A stretch of DNA of 64,000 nucleotides from Rhynchopus sp. YZ270_cl-10 (taxonomy: Eukaryota; Euglenozoa; Diplonemea; Diplonemida; Diplonemidae), in contig OZ037851.1 of assembly GCA_964035575.1 (NCBI GenBank), forward strand, positions 992,001 through 1,056,000, written 5' to 3'. Within the stretch, counting starts at the first letter, position 1. Each line of letters opens with the position of its first letter. This document shows, one piece after another, positions 52,207-63,262 of this stretch. The position numbers and the translations under genes are program-made. A model generated the notes under the pieces. It saw only the letters and a program-made list of their open reading frames with translations, did no database searches and was not told the DNA's origin.

Positions 52207-55200
52207 ATGACCTCAAAAACAATTCACGAGTTGATCCCATTATCACTATGGGTCAACGGGGAGAGGGGAAAAGCTCGGTTTTGGGTAGGGGTCCAGGAAC
52301 GCAACAACAACCAGACCGAAACAAGCACTGCCACCGACTGGACTTGCATCGGCGAGGTCGGCAGGATATGCAGAGACCCCGGAGAGGGGAGGACACCACT
52401 TCTTATTGACGGCCAGCTGGAGGGGTACATTTTTAAGAGCACTCAGGTGGGATTGGTTCCTTTGCAAACTTGGTACTGTCGTGCGAAGAACGAAAGCGTT
52501 CTTGTCTGCGACGACGTTACCCGCAGAGCGCTTCGCCAACAAGAACCCCACGGTGTCTCCTACACCTCACGCCGCAAGGTTCTAGGTTACGTCACACCCC
52601 CAGGGGTATCAAAATTCACCTACCGCATTACTCAAACCCAGCAAACCACTGCAAACAAAAGCACCGCTTTCGACACCCCTTATGATGTCTCTGTTAGTGT
52701 CCTAAACCCAAAACTCTTCCTCTCCAAATCAGAACCATCAAATTACTTCGAATCCCGACCCTCAGGAGAAGATAAGCTAGAAGTGGATCCCGCAAGAATG
52801 CCTCCAGCCCCACCCTTTTTAGAAAAAAATGTGATCCGAGACGCAAAAGCCTTATGGAAGCAGTTAGATGTGACCGAAGCCGTGTCCTTTCTATTTGAAG
52901 TATTCACTGCAATCATGGCGGAAGAAGTGAAAAGGGCGGGAGGAGGAGGAGCGGAGGAGGCATTGTATACCCTGTCACCTCCCATCAGCGATCTTTTTGA
53001 AAAGGCTGTGAAGGGGAATCGGATGAAGGCAGTGCTGTGTCGCATTGTGATGTCGCTGGCGGAGATTATTGAGATTGGCGGGGAGTTGCAGAGTGGTGAG
53101 AAAATCCGCAAAATTGCGGTACGGCATGTCCAATATGGCCTCCGTTTAAATCATTTCCGCATGCTTGGCGGTCTTTTTCTTGTTTTCTTTGAACGCCAAA
53201 ACGACAAAATCCAAGAATGTTCTGAAACCCCAACTGAAATATGGCTTCAATTTTGGTCCTTCGTTGTGGCCCACCTTGCGGTTGGTATTCAAAGGGAGGA
53301 TCTTCGTTGCAGCAAAATACCACCTAAAGTGCGTCAAAGGGAAATTGCGCTGTCACAACGGATGCTTCTGGATGCTGATCCTTTACCAGAGTTTCAGGAG
53401 ACAGATGCATCGCTGAGGAGAAACAGTGCATCGGTTGGGGATGTGCAGGATCAACAGGAGGTGATGGTGGTGCCGCACCTTGAAAACATTCTTCGTAAAA
53501 GAGGTGGGTCGGACTTTATCTTCAATGGGAGGCGCAAGGTTACGTTGGGGAAGACGGCCTCGCTCCGCATGCTGGTCTCCTATACAATCTCCTTCTGGCT
53601 GTCGCCGGACTATCTCAGAGTAGCTTCGAAGCCTCTGCGCACCTTGGGAGTGCTGTCGGTATATCAGGCCCCATCTTCATCATCTTCGCTTGCGTTGCAT
53701 TCACAGCTTTCTTTCACTCCATTGATGCAGATAGCTGTGGTAGACGGACATCTTGTATTAAGTGTAAACGGAGAAGATGTGACCGGCACCACATCAGAGG
53801 CATTAGCGGTACCGGAAGGGTGCTGGACGTACGCTGCGGTAACCTTTAATAATGGAAGCGGAGTGGCGTCGTTGTATCTAAAGACGGTGCCGACGCATGC
53901 TGATGAGAGTGTGGAAAAGGATTTGACTCTGGTGGCAGAAAAGGAGGTGGGGCCGAATGTGTTTCGTGGTGCGGAGGTGATGTGTTTAGGGTCGGTGATG
54001 GCATTGTACGGTGTAGAGGGGCTTACAAAGGAGCGTGATGCGACGCTAGAAGGGAAGTTGCTTGATTTGAACATCATCCCGCGTGTGGTGTCTGCAAGGT
54101 GGATGAGGCTTGCTGCGGATTTGACGCCTCATATGGCTCCGGTGCCTGCAGCGAATGTAGCGCTTGCAACAATGCCACATCCACCAAAGAAGGCAAAGAA
54201 AGGGCGGACAGGTGGCCGTGCAAAGCATCACTTCACCGCAGTGCATTCAAACGCAGTCAGAAGCATGGTGCCCTATTATATGGACTCCGAGCTCAACAGA
54301 ATTATGCATGCGAATAGCCATTCCGACAGTGACCTCATGAATGTTTTTGACCCTCCAAAGAAACGTCGCAAGCCAAAGCCGGGACGGCCGGTACTAACTG
54401 CAACACCTCTACTGAGTTCCCAAGGGGTGCAAGGGTTTTTGATGAACGGGACAGCAGGGATCAATCCGTCTTTGCATGGAAAGGGAGCGCAGAAGACGAT
54501 GCACCAAAACGGAAGGAAAAACAAACAAATCGCGTTTCGCAGAAGGCTTGAGCTGTCTGGCGCCTTCAGGAGTATACGCGTTGTCCCGGAGATGCTGGAT
54601 ACAGGAAAGCAGGATGCACAGCAGACTCCCTTGATTGAGTATCTTCCAAGCGAAGGTCATGCTGATACGGGAGGGCCTCTCATCGAGCCAAAGCCGCCAA
54701 TTGAGGCAACGGAGCTGCCGTTTCACTTTCCAGATGTGGTGGTAGATGTAACTGCGTGTTGTCTTTGCGGAGCGGCTGAACACCTTCCCTGCAATACAAG
54801 ATATTATGAAGGTTTGGTGCGTCTGCAGGAGGCGTCGTTGTGTGGAAAGCTTGTATCGCGTGATGGAGTCGATGCGGCGCAAGAGAAGTATTTCGGAGCA
54901 CAGTTGCAAACCTTTGACGAATGTGTGATGCGGTGCAGTAGGGTGCCAGGGGTGCCTCTTGAACGCATGTATTCACATCGCAGCGCCTCGCACGACTTTG
55001 CAGAAGTCTCCCAGGCAGACATCCAAGAGAACAGCGACGCATTTCAACAGAAACTTCCGCCACTCACACCACCCCGCTTCGCCGTCGTCGCACGGAGAAC
55101 AGGAGAAGCTGACAAATCCCCCCTCGTTACCACCATCTGGGTAGTGGTGACGCATGAAAGTGCATGCGACACCTTCCTTACAAGAGACCCAGGAGTGGAC

Positions 55201-57592
55201 AACATTGCGTTGTGTGGGTCAGACCGAACCACGCACACTGCGGACACCAAAGCGCTCAAATGTGTGAACAATTTAGCCGCATTGATCTCATTTGATTTAT
55301 TTCAGTTTCTCGTGAACCACCCCGAAATCGGGGGTGTATGGGGTGCAGAGGGCGTGGAGGTGTACTTCACTGGGCATGGTTTGGGTGGATGTGTTGCACA
55401 GGTTTTGCACACCTTTTTTGCGACTCATGAAGTAAAGGGGGAGTCTCATGTTGCAACGAGGTGTGTTGTGTTTGGCGCACCGAATGTTCTTGTCAATGAC
55501 AGCCGTGAAACGCACACATCGCTTTACGTCAACAACACGGACATCGTACCGAAGATGCTCTCCGCAAGCATCCTGCGCGATGCACCCCTTATCTCACACA
55601 GCGGCCTCTCTGGCCTCTCCGTCTTTAAGTACAGCAGCAGCGAAGCCTACAAAGACCTGCAGCCGCAGCCCACCACCGCCGTCACCTCCATGCACCTTAT
55701 GAGCACAGCAGACGGCGTGGTGGTAGCAGAAATGGATGAAGACAGCTTCGACACATTCGTGGTGTCCAAGCAGGCAGGTTTGGACCACAACGTGAAGGCC
55801 TATATGTCAAGCATTCTCACAGCATATGGGTTAGGGGACCGGCGTGTGACCTTGCCTGGGCTTGCGTCGCATAGGGCACAGATACATAGCCACGTCCAGG
55901 TGTTGCGTGTGCATGCGTCGAGGGTGCTGCTCTTCACATCTGCGCATGAGCTGCGTACAGAGGTGGTCGGCATATTCGAAGAGATCTTCCCCAACGCAGT
56001 GGACCGTATGAAGCATGTGCAGGTCATGTTCTGCTCGGTGTTCGGCTACCCCGCCAACCCAGCCTTCCTCGAGGCTGTGCTCTTCGCACACAGCAGCGCA
56101 GACCCCCTAGGCTGGGTGGACCGTGCAAGCCGTCTCTGGTCAGAGGTCGTGCTCCGCTTCTTTGAGAAGTCGGGCTTCGAGCTCACCATTGAGCGAGGTG
56201 CACTGCGCCACCAGCGTGTGCGACCTGCCAGCTTCGGTGTGGAGGACACAGCAGCTAAGATGGCAGAGGAGATCTGCGTGCCAGCGCTGTTGGAGAAGGG
56301 GAGCGCTGGGGAAGGTACGCATTCATTAGTGTTGCAGCTGTCTGCCGACTGTGAGCGTGTTGTGGGTGAGATGTTTGCTTACTTCACAACAGGCGAAGAG
56401 GAGCCAACAGATGGCGCACGGCCAGGTCTGCTCAAAGCAAAGCTCGTACCAGCGGTTGTCCGCCTGTTGACCGGAATGAACGTTCCCAGCAAGAGTTGCG
56501 TGAAGCCAACCATATTCACCGCATCCGCAAACAACGGGCACGCTGTCCACATCAACGGAAACCTCTCTCTCAAAGGGTTCCAGACGTTGGTCCTCAACTT
56601 GTTCGTCACATACGGCGAACTGACGCTGTGGTACCGATGGAAGGCCCTTGGGATGGATGTGGCGCAGTTGAAGTTCACAGCACAGTTCAAGGGATCGCTT
56701 TCCACTGTGTTTGGTAAAGCAGGGGCCCCGGGTCTCACCCTCACAAAGCCCATTGCACACGGTGCGCATAGGGCGCAGGTACGGGACCAGAAGCAACTGA
56801 CTATAGCTCACCGCAAACTAGCTCAAAAGGTGGTACAGGCTCATTCAGGCTGTGGGTTGGATGCGTGCTGTCTGCTGGACAGGATCGGGGAAAGGGCGGG
56901 AGAGGGGAAACGAGCGACAGTCCCAGGGAAGGCACACCGATCTCAGGACTCCCGACACCAGCTGAAGGTCTTGAAACGTGACATCAAGAAGGAGCGTGAG
57001 GTGCGGTCACGGAAAATGATGAAGGTGCCCTATGTACCCCTTCCACCGAAGCACTACTTGAAGCTTGCTGGTATGGGTAAGAGAGGGATGGGTGGGATAA
57101 CACACTCAGACGCTGCCTCACCTCATGACGGCTGCTCTGATTTTCTATTTACGGCCTTCAGGCCCTATGTATCACTGTATCATACTTTGATCACTATTTT
57201 GCCTGCATCCACCACGATGTCTGCACGTTATCAATCAGCTTCACTTTTTCCTCTAAACTTCTTCCTGAAATTATATCCCTTTTTCTTGGCATTTAGTAAA
57301 CCTTGGGTTTTTTTAAAATACATTTTAGTGATATGAGTTGTTACCATCAGGGATAGGGAAGCTTATTAGTCTGTTGCTACATAATGCTGTATTCACTATA
57401 GGTGCGACACGCGAGCTTATGAACCTGATGAACGGAAAGTACGCACTCAACATCGCAAGGCGTGAAAGAGAGAACATCGACGAAGCATCGGAAGAGATGC
57501 AGCCGCTTAGCGACACCGAAGACACAGCAGCATTGTTGATGCCCGCAGGCGAGGAGGTGCCGATATCATTGCCAGCACTGACCGAAGAGTAA
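52207..57592 (+). CDS. Large lipase-fold protein with altered nucleophile motif (two exons)
   Basis: Exon 1 (52207-57070) and exon 2 (57402-57592) join in frame to 1684 residues. Residues about 440-640 resemble a LamG/concanavalin-like fold (TISFWLSPDYL, MQIAVVDGHLVLSVNG, GCWTYAAVTFNNGSGVASLYL). A short Cys cluster follows (CCLCGAAEHLPC). Residues about 990-1200 resemble a class 3 lipase: an early strand TIWVVVTHES, VYFTGHGLGGCVAQVL at the nucleophile elbow, CVVFGAPNV, NNTDIVPKM and a late DHNVKAYMSSI. The elbow is normally GHSLGG; here Gly replaces the catalytic Ser, so hydrolase activity is doubtful. Exon 2 adds an acidic tail. The intron carries a class A hairpin. The role is unknown; a scaffold or lipid-binding function is possible. 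Confidence 0.85.
57199..57226 (+). repeat. Hairpin element, class A, inside an intron
   Basis: CATC (57206-57209) pairs with GATG (57216-57219), and GC pairs with GC outside. It is a spliced-out member of the family in the lipase-fold gene. Confidence 0.5.
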
Positions 57593-60429
57593 TGTTGTAC
57601 GGGGAGGGGTGAATGGGCGGGGTGGGTGATACAATTGTAATCTTCTGTTTGCAAGACACAACGTTGCTCTCCAGATGCTTCTACAAGCGTTCTGCCGAGG
57701 GCTGCAGGCAAAGTATAGTGAAGGGGAATGAAGAACAGTACTGCCGTGTTCACACACCGCGCAGTTAAATGTGATTAAAGGAATGCATACATGCAACTAA
57801 CATCCCACACCCCCTTTCTTGCGGCACAGAGGTGTTTGCATCGTTTTGCTCTGATTCGCGTGGTTCATCCTACCAACCTTTCTCTTCTCCGACAGCCCTC
57901 TGCACTCATACCGCTACGTCTGCATGGCTTCCCACACTTTGCACAGATTGGGTACTTTTTGGCTTCGCCGGAAACGGTTGTCTGTTCTGCGTGCGACAGC
58001 CATGGGTGGAGGGGTGGAGGGTGAGGGGAGGGAAGGATACGGCGACGAACGCAACGAACACCCGCAGCAGCTGCGTGCAAGGGGATAGACGTGGGTGGGG
58101 TGGGTGGATGGGTTCGCATGACGAAGTTCCGTCGTTGTGGAGTGGCAGGCTGTCCTGCAGTGGAGAGGTTGCTTGATGTGGGTGAGTGGGGTCAACCGAA
58201 CAAAGAGTCATTCCCTTTGAATGGTTCTGCGGTTCTTGGGAGGGTAAGGGTGACCCTGTGTGGGAACAGTCATGTGTCTTATGCACAGCGATTTGGCGAT
58301 TTGGCGATTTGGCGATTTGACGAGGGGGGTATTGGGGGTATTTTTTTGGGTGCCTTGCTGCTTGCTTTAGCCAGCATGCCAGAGGGGCCCTTGCGGCTGT
58401 GATGCACACCCGGGTCTCACGGCCAGTGTCACACCAGCAAGGGTTCTGTCCCACAGTTTGAAGTCATCTCGCTCTGTGTGAGCTCCTCAAAGGCAACAGT
58501 AGGGCACTGTGTGCAACTGTGCAACGGTCCGAAACCTGACGCGCGTCGCATTGTTGACGCTGCAGCTTGGTGTCGACTGTGTTGCTGGGTGGGACTCTTT
58601 GAGAGGTTGTGTTGTATTGGGGCGGGAAAGCCACTGCACCGTCTGATGAGTTGGTCATCCTAGGTGGGCTGGATTGCGTGTCGATTTGATTTGGTATTGA
58701 CCAGAATCCCGATGCTGGCACGACCAATCTAGTCACAAACAAAAGGTATCCGGTTGTTGCATCTGTAGTGCTCCTTTAGGTGTGGCCTGGTCTTGCCCAA
58801 CCCTGTCGGGTGTACGGATGATGGACAGGGGTGCCATGTCATGCCACGGTGTCGGATGGCATGGGTCTGCATGCACGGTGGTGCCTAGAGGAGAGTCCGT
58901 GGGTGGGTGGTTTGATGTCAGGTTGTTGGTAGTTCCTTGGTATGGAATATGGCCTAATGAGTGGTGGGTGGGGGTAGCGGGTGGGAGGTGGGACCGCAGC
59001 TAGTGCCTTAGCCTGTTTGATGTATCCTGTATGTAGACGGATGATGCTCCAGACGTAGCAGCAGTGTTTCTCCTTTCAAATTAATTTCCAGTTTCAGGTG
59101 CATGGCGTGCAGGGTTCCGTGTCCTTCCTGTCAGGGTGGGAGTGGTTGAACGAGCGCTTCGCATCTGTTGCACGAATATGGTGGCGTGCAACAGGTTGTG
59201 GGGTGGGTCGGCGTTGCAAAGGGGTGGATGTTACTGTAGGGGTCTGGGTGGCTGCTTGGTGACCAACTGCCCTTTTGTGCAGGGTGTTGTCGGCATGGCG
59301 GTTCAAGCGTTTCGCGAGACGAGCATCGGTCGACTCATCTTGTCCCTCACCATGGGCGTAGACGAGTCCTTTTTGAGTACTCTGCGACAAGTGTTGTCAG
59401 CGCTGCTTCGCAAATCGCGCATTTCCACTTTCTGTTCACTTTGCCCATGAACGGAAGATCTTGAAGACACATTTTCGATTCTTCTTGCTTCCTCTCACTC
59501 AATGCGAGTTCCATGTGTGTGGCCTGGTCCTTGACCAGGCCTCAACGTCAGTTCTCTCCCAAACTGCACGATGCATGCATCACTGGAGTGCTGCCCAACA
59601 TTCTTTGTCAACGTGTTTTGACCCTCTTCACGAAGCCCCTCTCCGACTCAACGGATATCACAGACAACGTACACACGATACGAACGAGGGTCAACAGCGC
59701 GGAATACTGCTTGGGAATACTGCTTCTGGCTCTTTGTGCTCTCGACCGAAGCAGACCGCTTCCGTGGCGGCGGGGTGCAGGCTCCCCTTTGTCATGTCAT
59801 GCCTTGATGCGGCACACGAGGTCGGCGAGCCTCACGAAGTTTACAGTGCTCACGTCTCGTAGTAGCTGTGCCTGCCGATCCGCCTCCCGATCCTAGTTCC
59901 CGTAGTCGTAGTGCTTGCGAACTGCGTCCACAGTAGGCTGAGTAGCCACGGTAGCAGGAGTAGCCTGAGCCTGAGCAGGTCTCTCTCTCTCTCATATCCA
60001 TGATGTTCCTTTGCATTGCTTTTGTGTGATTTTTAGCTTTTGGTTGGGTGGGGTTGGGACTCCATGGGAGACTGGGTCGGGTTATAACACGGGGAAGGGG
60101 AAACATACACTTTGGCAGCGTTGGGTGGGCCTCAATTTGGGCTAAAACCCACCCAAAGTTAGCCCACGTTTTTTTAGGGGGGTTTTCAAAATCCCAGGAT
60201 TGGGCTAAGTATTTTTGGTTTTTTGGCCCTCGCGGAAACCCTGCCCTTCCCGAAGGAATCCTTCCGATTTTGGGGTCGCGGAACTACCGACCGTGCTTCT
60301 TCAGGGAAGAAGTTTTAATCGATTATTATTTCAGTCTCTAGCCTCCCGATGGTGGGGGTGTTTGTTTATCATTTCCCTCGTCTCACAGCACGCAGGAGAA
60401 CTGGGAGGGTAGGGTTGGGTAGGGTGGAC
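57593..60429. other. Long G/T-rich intergenic region
   Basis: About 2.8 kb with gene-like GC content but no convincing frame; the open frames overlap on both strands. It holds a partial hairpin element near 57831-57880 (GAGGTGTTTGC, then TTCATCCTACCAACC), four copies of GCGATTTG (58289-58320) and a (TC)n run near 59981-59994. Decayed hAT-like ends (CGCGGAAACCCTG, then GGGGTCGCGGAAC) lie near 60231-60285. A long non-coding RNA or a decayed gene is possible. Confidence 0.4.
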
Positions 60430-62175
60430 ATGACCTGCGCGATGTGGCGCCGTGTGTTATCTAATAATGGAACGCTGTGCAAACTGGAGCAACAGAAGCG
60501 GAATATGTTTTTTTGCTTCTTTGCCGCGTCTGCGGTGCTGCCATTGGCCGATTTGATGCTCTGGTTTTCCTTCGACTCACGCCGGTACATCTACCTAGGT
60601 GGGTTACTTGGAGCGATTGTTGCTTCCTTGGTTGCGATCATCTCGTGTGGGTGCCGATGGCCATTGCCAAAACCATATGTAGTGTGTTTACTGTACGCAA
60701 TCAGTGTTGCCATAATCACATTTGATTTCGATGCACGTACACTGGGGTTTACTGCGTGGCCCCTGCTTGTGTTAGTGCTGGATCTGTTGCTGGTGGCGCA
60801 GGTTGATGAGAAGTACAGCACCAGTCTTGTCTTTCTAACTGTTGTCTGGTTGACTGCTCTCGGGCTCGAAGAGAGTTACAGGCCTGGCTTCTTCGACATA
60901 CCTGGGTCAAGCCTGCAGGATGGCGTGTGGGGGCGCAAGGAGGCGTTCAGAAAGCTGACAGAGTGCGAAGCTCCGCCCTGTCCAACGGAGTTGTTCCCGC
61001 CCGCTAATCTGTCCGTCAGCGTGGGTGTGTTTGTACTGGACTTCATTATGACTCGTGGGTTTTCGCGTGATGCCAAGGAGAAGCAGGAATCGATGCGCCG
61101 CACGATCGTCACAGTCCAGGAGATAGCGACGCTTCTTGCAGGCTACGACGTGCAGAGGGTAGCAGACATGCTGGATACACATGGTAGCGAGCTGCCCGAC
61201 AAGATGACGACTGCACTGCGGGCACTGGAGCAGAACCTGCGTGTGTACAAAGCGTACCTCCCTAAGACGTGTCTTCCGTTTGACGATGACGCTCAAGAGA
61301 ACAGTGTTACTTCTTTTTCAGTGGAAGCGTCGTCTTTCGACGATGTCAGTTCAATGGGCACTTCACCACCATGCGCACGTTTATCACCGCCTTTGTGCCT
61401 TCTTTCAGTCAAGGCAACACTGCTGACAGTAAACATAAAAAACACATTGCGCCGCTTGGACGAGGACAGCGTCTGCTTCTCACAGCTGTTCACAACTCTT
61501 CTTCTCGAGACGTTGAGGGCAACAGACCTGAGACGTGGAATGGTGGACGTGTTTGTTGGGGACAGGATCCACTGCTCGTTCAACGCGTCGAAGCAGTGTA
61601 TGTCACACGCAACCTCAGCACTGCACACTGCCTCATTCCTGATTCGTAACAGACTTGAGGTCGGTGCGTGTGAGGTGAACGTTGGTATAGCGACTGGGAA
61701 TGTGCTGCGTGGTGACATGGGATGTGAGATTATGAGGCGCTTCAGTATGGTGGGTACCCTCGTACGCAACGTGCATGGGATGGAACGTGCAGGACGCATG
61801 TTTGGGTGCGATGTTATCTGCAATCGGTTATGCTTCAGCGATGCTGAGTGCGAGCACGACCTGCGTCTGATTCCGTGCAAGGTAGAGATGGCTTCAACCT
61901 GCGAGGCTGAGGTTGTGGCTGAGCTGGTGGTGCCACAAGGAGAACCCACCGGTACCGTCGTTGGCGAATGGATGTACCAGGTCGGTGAGAAGAAGGACTG
62001 GGAGGAGTACAACCTGGTGGTGCGGCAGTACCTTAAGGGGGCTGTGTCTGCCGATGCAGTCAACACTGCTGCATCGAGAGCCAGCCTGGCAGCGACGCCT
62101 GTGTGCGTGAGGGCCTGCTCCTACAAGGATAATGTTCTGTATTTGACGTGTCCTACAGGGAAGCTAGTCTCTTGA
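60430..62175 (+). CDS. Membrane protein with degenerate class III cyclase-like domain, paralogue
   Basis: Intronless, 581 residues from the ATG at 60430 (GACATGA, a better context than 60349). Residues about 20-200 hold five or six hydrophobic segments (for example LGGLLGAIVASLVAIIS and LLVLVLDLLLVAQV). A helical linker follows, ending LEQNLRVYKAYLPKT, the same type of motif (YK.YLP) as in the 34880 gene. The C-terminal domain reads VKATLLTVNIKNTL, FVGDRIHCSFNAS, VNVGIATGNVLRGDMG and RRFSMVGTLVRNVHGME, matching the core motifs of adenylate/guanylate cyclases. The first metal-binding Asp is Asn (TVNI), while the second (VGD) is kept. It is probably an inactive or altered cyclase working as a receptor. 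It lacks the introns of its relative. Confidence 0.82.
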   Translation: MTCAMWRRVLSNNGTLCKLEQQKRNMFFCFFAASAVLPLADLMLWFSFDSRRYIYLGGLLGAIVASLVAIISCGCRWPLPKPYVVCLLYAISVAIITFDFDARTLGFTAWPLLVLVLDLLLVAQVDEKYSTSLVFLTVVWLTALGLEESYRPGFFDIPGSSLQDGVWGRKEAFRKLTECEAPPCPTELFPPANLSVSVGVFVLDFIMTRGFSRDAKEKQESMRRTIVTVQEIATLLAGYDVQRVADMLDTHGSELPDKMTTALRALEQNLRVYKAYLPKTCLPFDDDAQENSVTSFSVEASSFDDVSSMGTSPPCARLSPPLCLLSVKATLLTVNIKNTLRRLDEDSVCFSQLFTTLLLETLRATDLRRGMVDVFVGDRIHCSFNASKQCMSHATSALHTASFLIRNRLEVGACEVNVGIATGNVLRGDMGCEIMRRFSMVGTLVRNVHGMERAGRMFGCDVICNRLCFSDAECEHDLRLIPCKVEMASTCEAEVVAELVVPQGEPTGTVVGEWMYQVGEKKDWEEYNLVVRQYLKGAVSADAVNTAASRASLAATPVCVRACSYKDNVLYLTCPTGKLVS

Positions 62176-62759
62176 CCATTGGTGGGGATGGGGGGTATTT
62201 TAAAGACACCGCCCTTTTACAAGGGAACAAAAGGAGTTGCATCGATACCTGTATATCACCCCCCCCCCTCACTTTTTGTGCCCCTGTCTCGTGGCTTGCT
62301 GATTGGCTACCCTACTTGCTTTTTTCTTTATATTTCCCCCTCTCTGATGACTGAGGAGGGTCTTCTGACCCTGACCGTATGAGGGCCGTACGGGTTATTT
62401 TTTAGCAAGTCAGAGGATTAGGAGCCAAAATATGCAAACAAAAAACCAAACTGGCACATAGAAAACCTTTTCTTAGTTCTGAGATTGTGGTTGAGTTGTA
62501 ATCTCAAACAAAATAACGCACCCTTTCTCTTCGACTTGATGTCTGCAAAATTTAGAAAAACAAAACCCCAAAAAAGAGAGAAACAAGAACAACCGACACA
62601 AAAACAAAAAAACAAAAAACAAGAGTACACAGCAAACAAAACCTTCATGATAACCCATTCAAACCCCCCTACTCTCTCATTGCTCCTTTTTCAGAAGGGA
62701 AGAGTGCAGAGGCCCGTTTTTGAAACTGTTCTTGTCTTATCCTGATAGGTGTTCCCGCC
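62176..62759. other. Intergenic
   Basis: AT-rich DNA with an A-rich tract near 62555-62645. No gene or repeat element is recognised. Confidence 0.5.
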
Positions 62760-63170
62760 ATGACTGCGCAAGGCATGGACAACGCGTCAAGAGCTACCTT
62801 GCGAAGCTCAGGGTACCACGAACAAGAAGCTCGCCGACTTCGTCAGCGAGCAGTCTCCAACGTGAAGGCCTTTTTTTCAGACCACAAGCTTGCACTATCG
62901 GAGCGTGCCCGCCACACCCCTGTGTTATCTGTCTCCGCCAAACTCGCGGCTCTTCTGGCCTCGAGGTGGCATACCCGCGGAGTTAAGAGGGTTTTTCTCT
63001 GTTCTTCTGGTCGAGGACTATTGGTCAACACCATTCCATTCCAAGTCAAAACGGAGATCGGATATGATGGTGTCGATTGCGAGGGCCGTAGGAGCATGAT
63101 ACTGCAATCACTGGCTTCCAGTAAGCGGAGTACCAACTTCGAAACTGCCATGGTTCTGTCGTTCGCTTGA
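62760..63170 (+). CDS. Hypothetical protein, unrecognised
   Basis: The frame is open for 136 codons from ATG at 62760. The product is basic and helix-prone (ARRLRQRAVSNVKAFF, VLSVSAKLAALLASRW) and ends AMVLSFA. It precedes the PPR gene by 92 bases, and its C-terminus is more hydrophobic than a mature domain. It could be an upstream exon of that gene or a short independent gene. No family is recognised. Confidence 0.4.
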   Translation: MTAQGMDNASRATLRSSGYHEQEARRLRQRAVSNVKAFFSDHKLALSERARHTPVLSVSAKLAALLASRWHTRGVKRVFLCSSGRGLLVNTIPFQVKTEIGYDGVDCEGRRSMILQSLASSKRSTNFETAMVLSFA

Positions 63171-63262
63171 TTTTTGCACCAGTTTGTGGATGGTTTCTCC
63201 GGAGGTCACCTCTATCCTCTTTCCTCGCCACCTTTGGTTTGGCGACTCTTTTTTCTTTCTGT

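Noticed and set aside
60116-60290. A complete hAT element with CAGCGTTGG and CGCGGAAACCCTG ends
   Set aside because: No 8-bp duplication fits any pairing of the ends; treated as decayed remnants.
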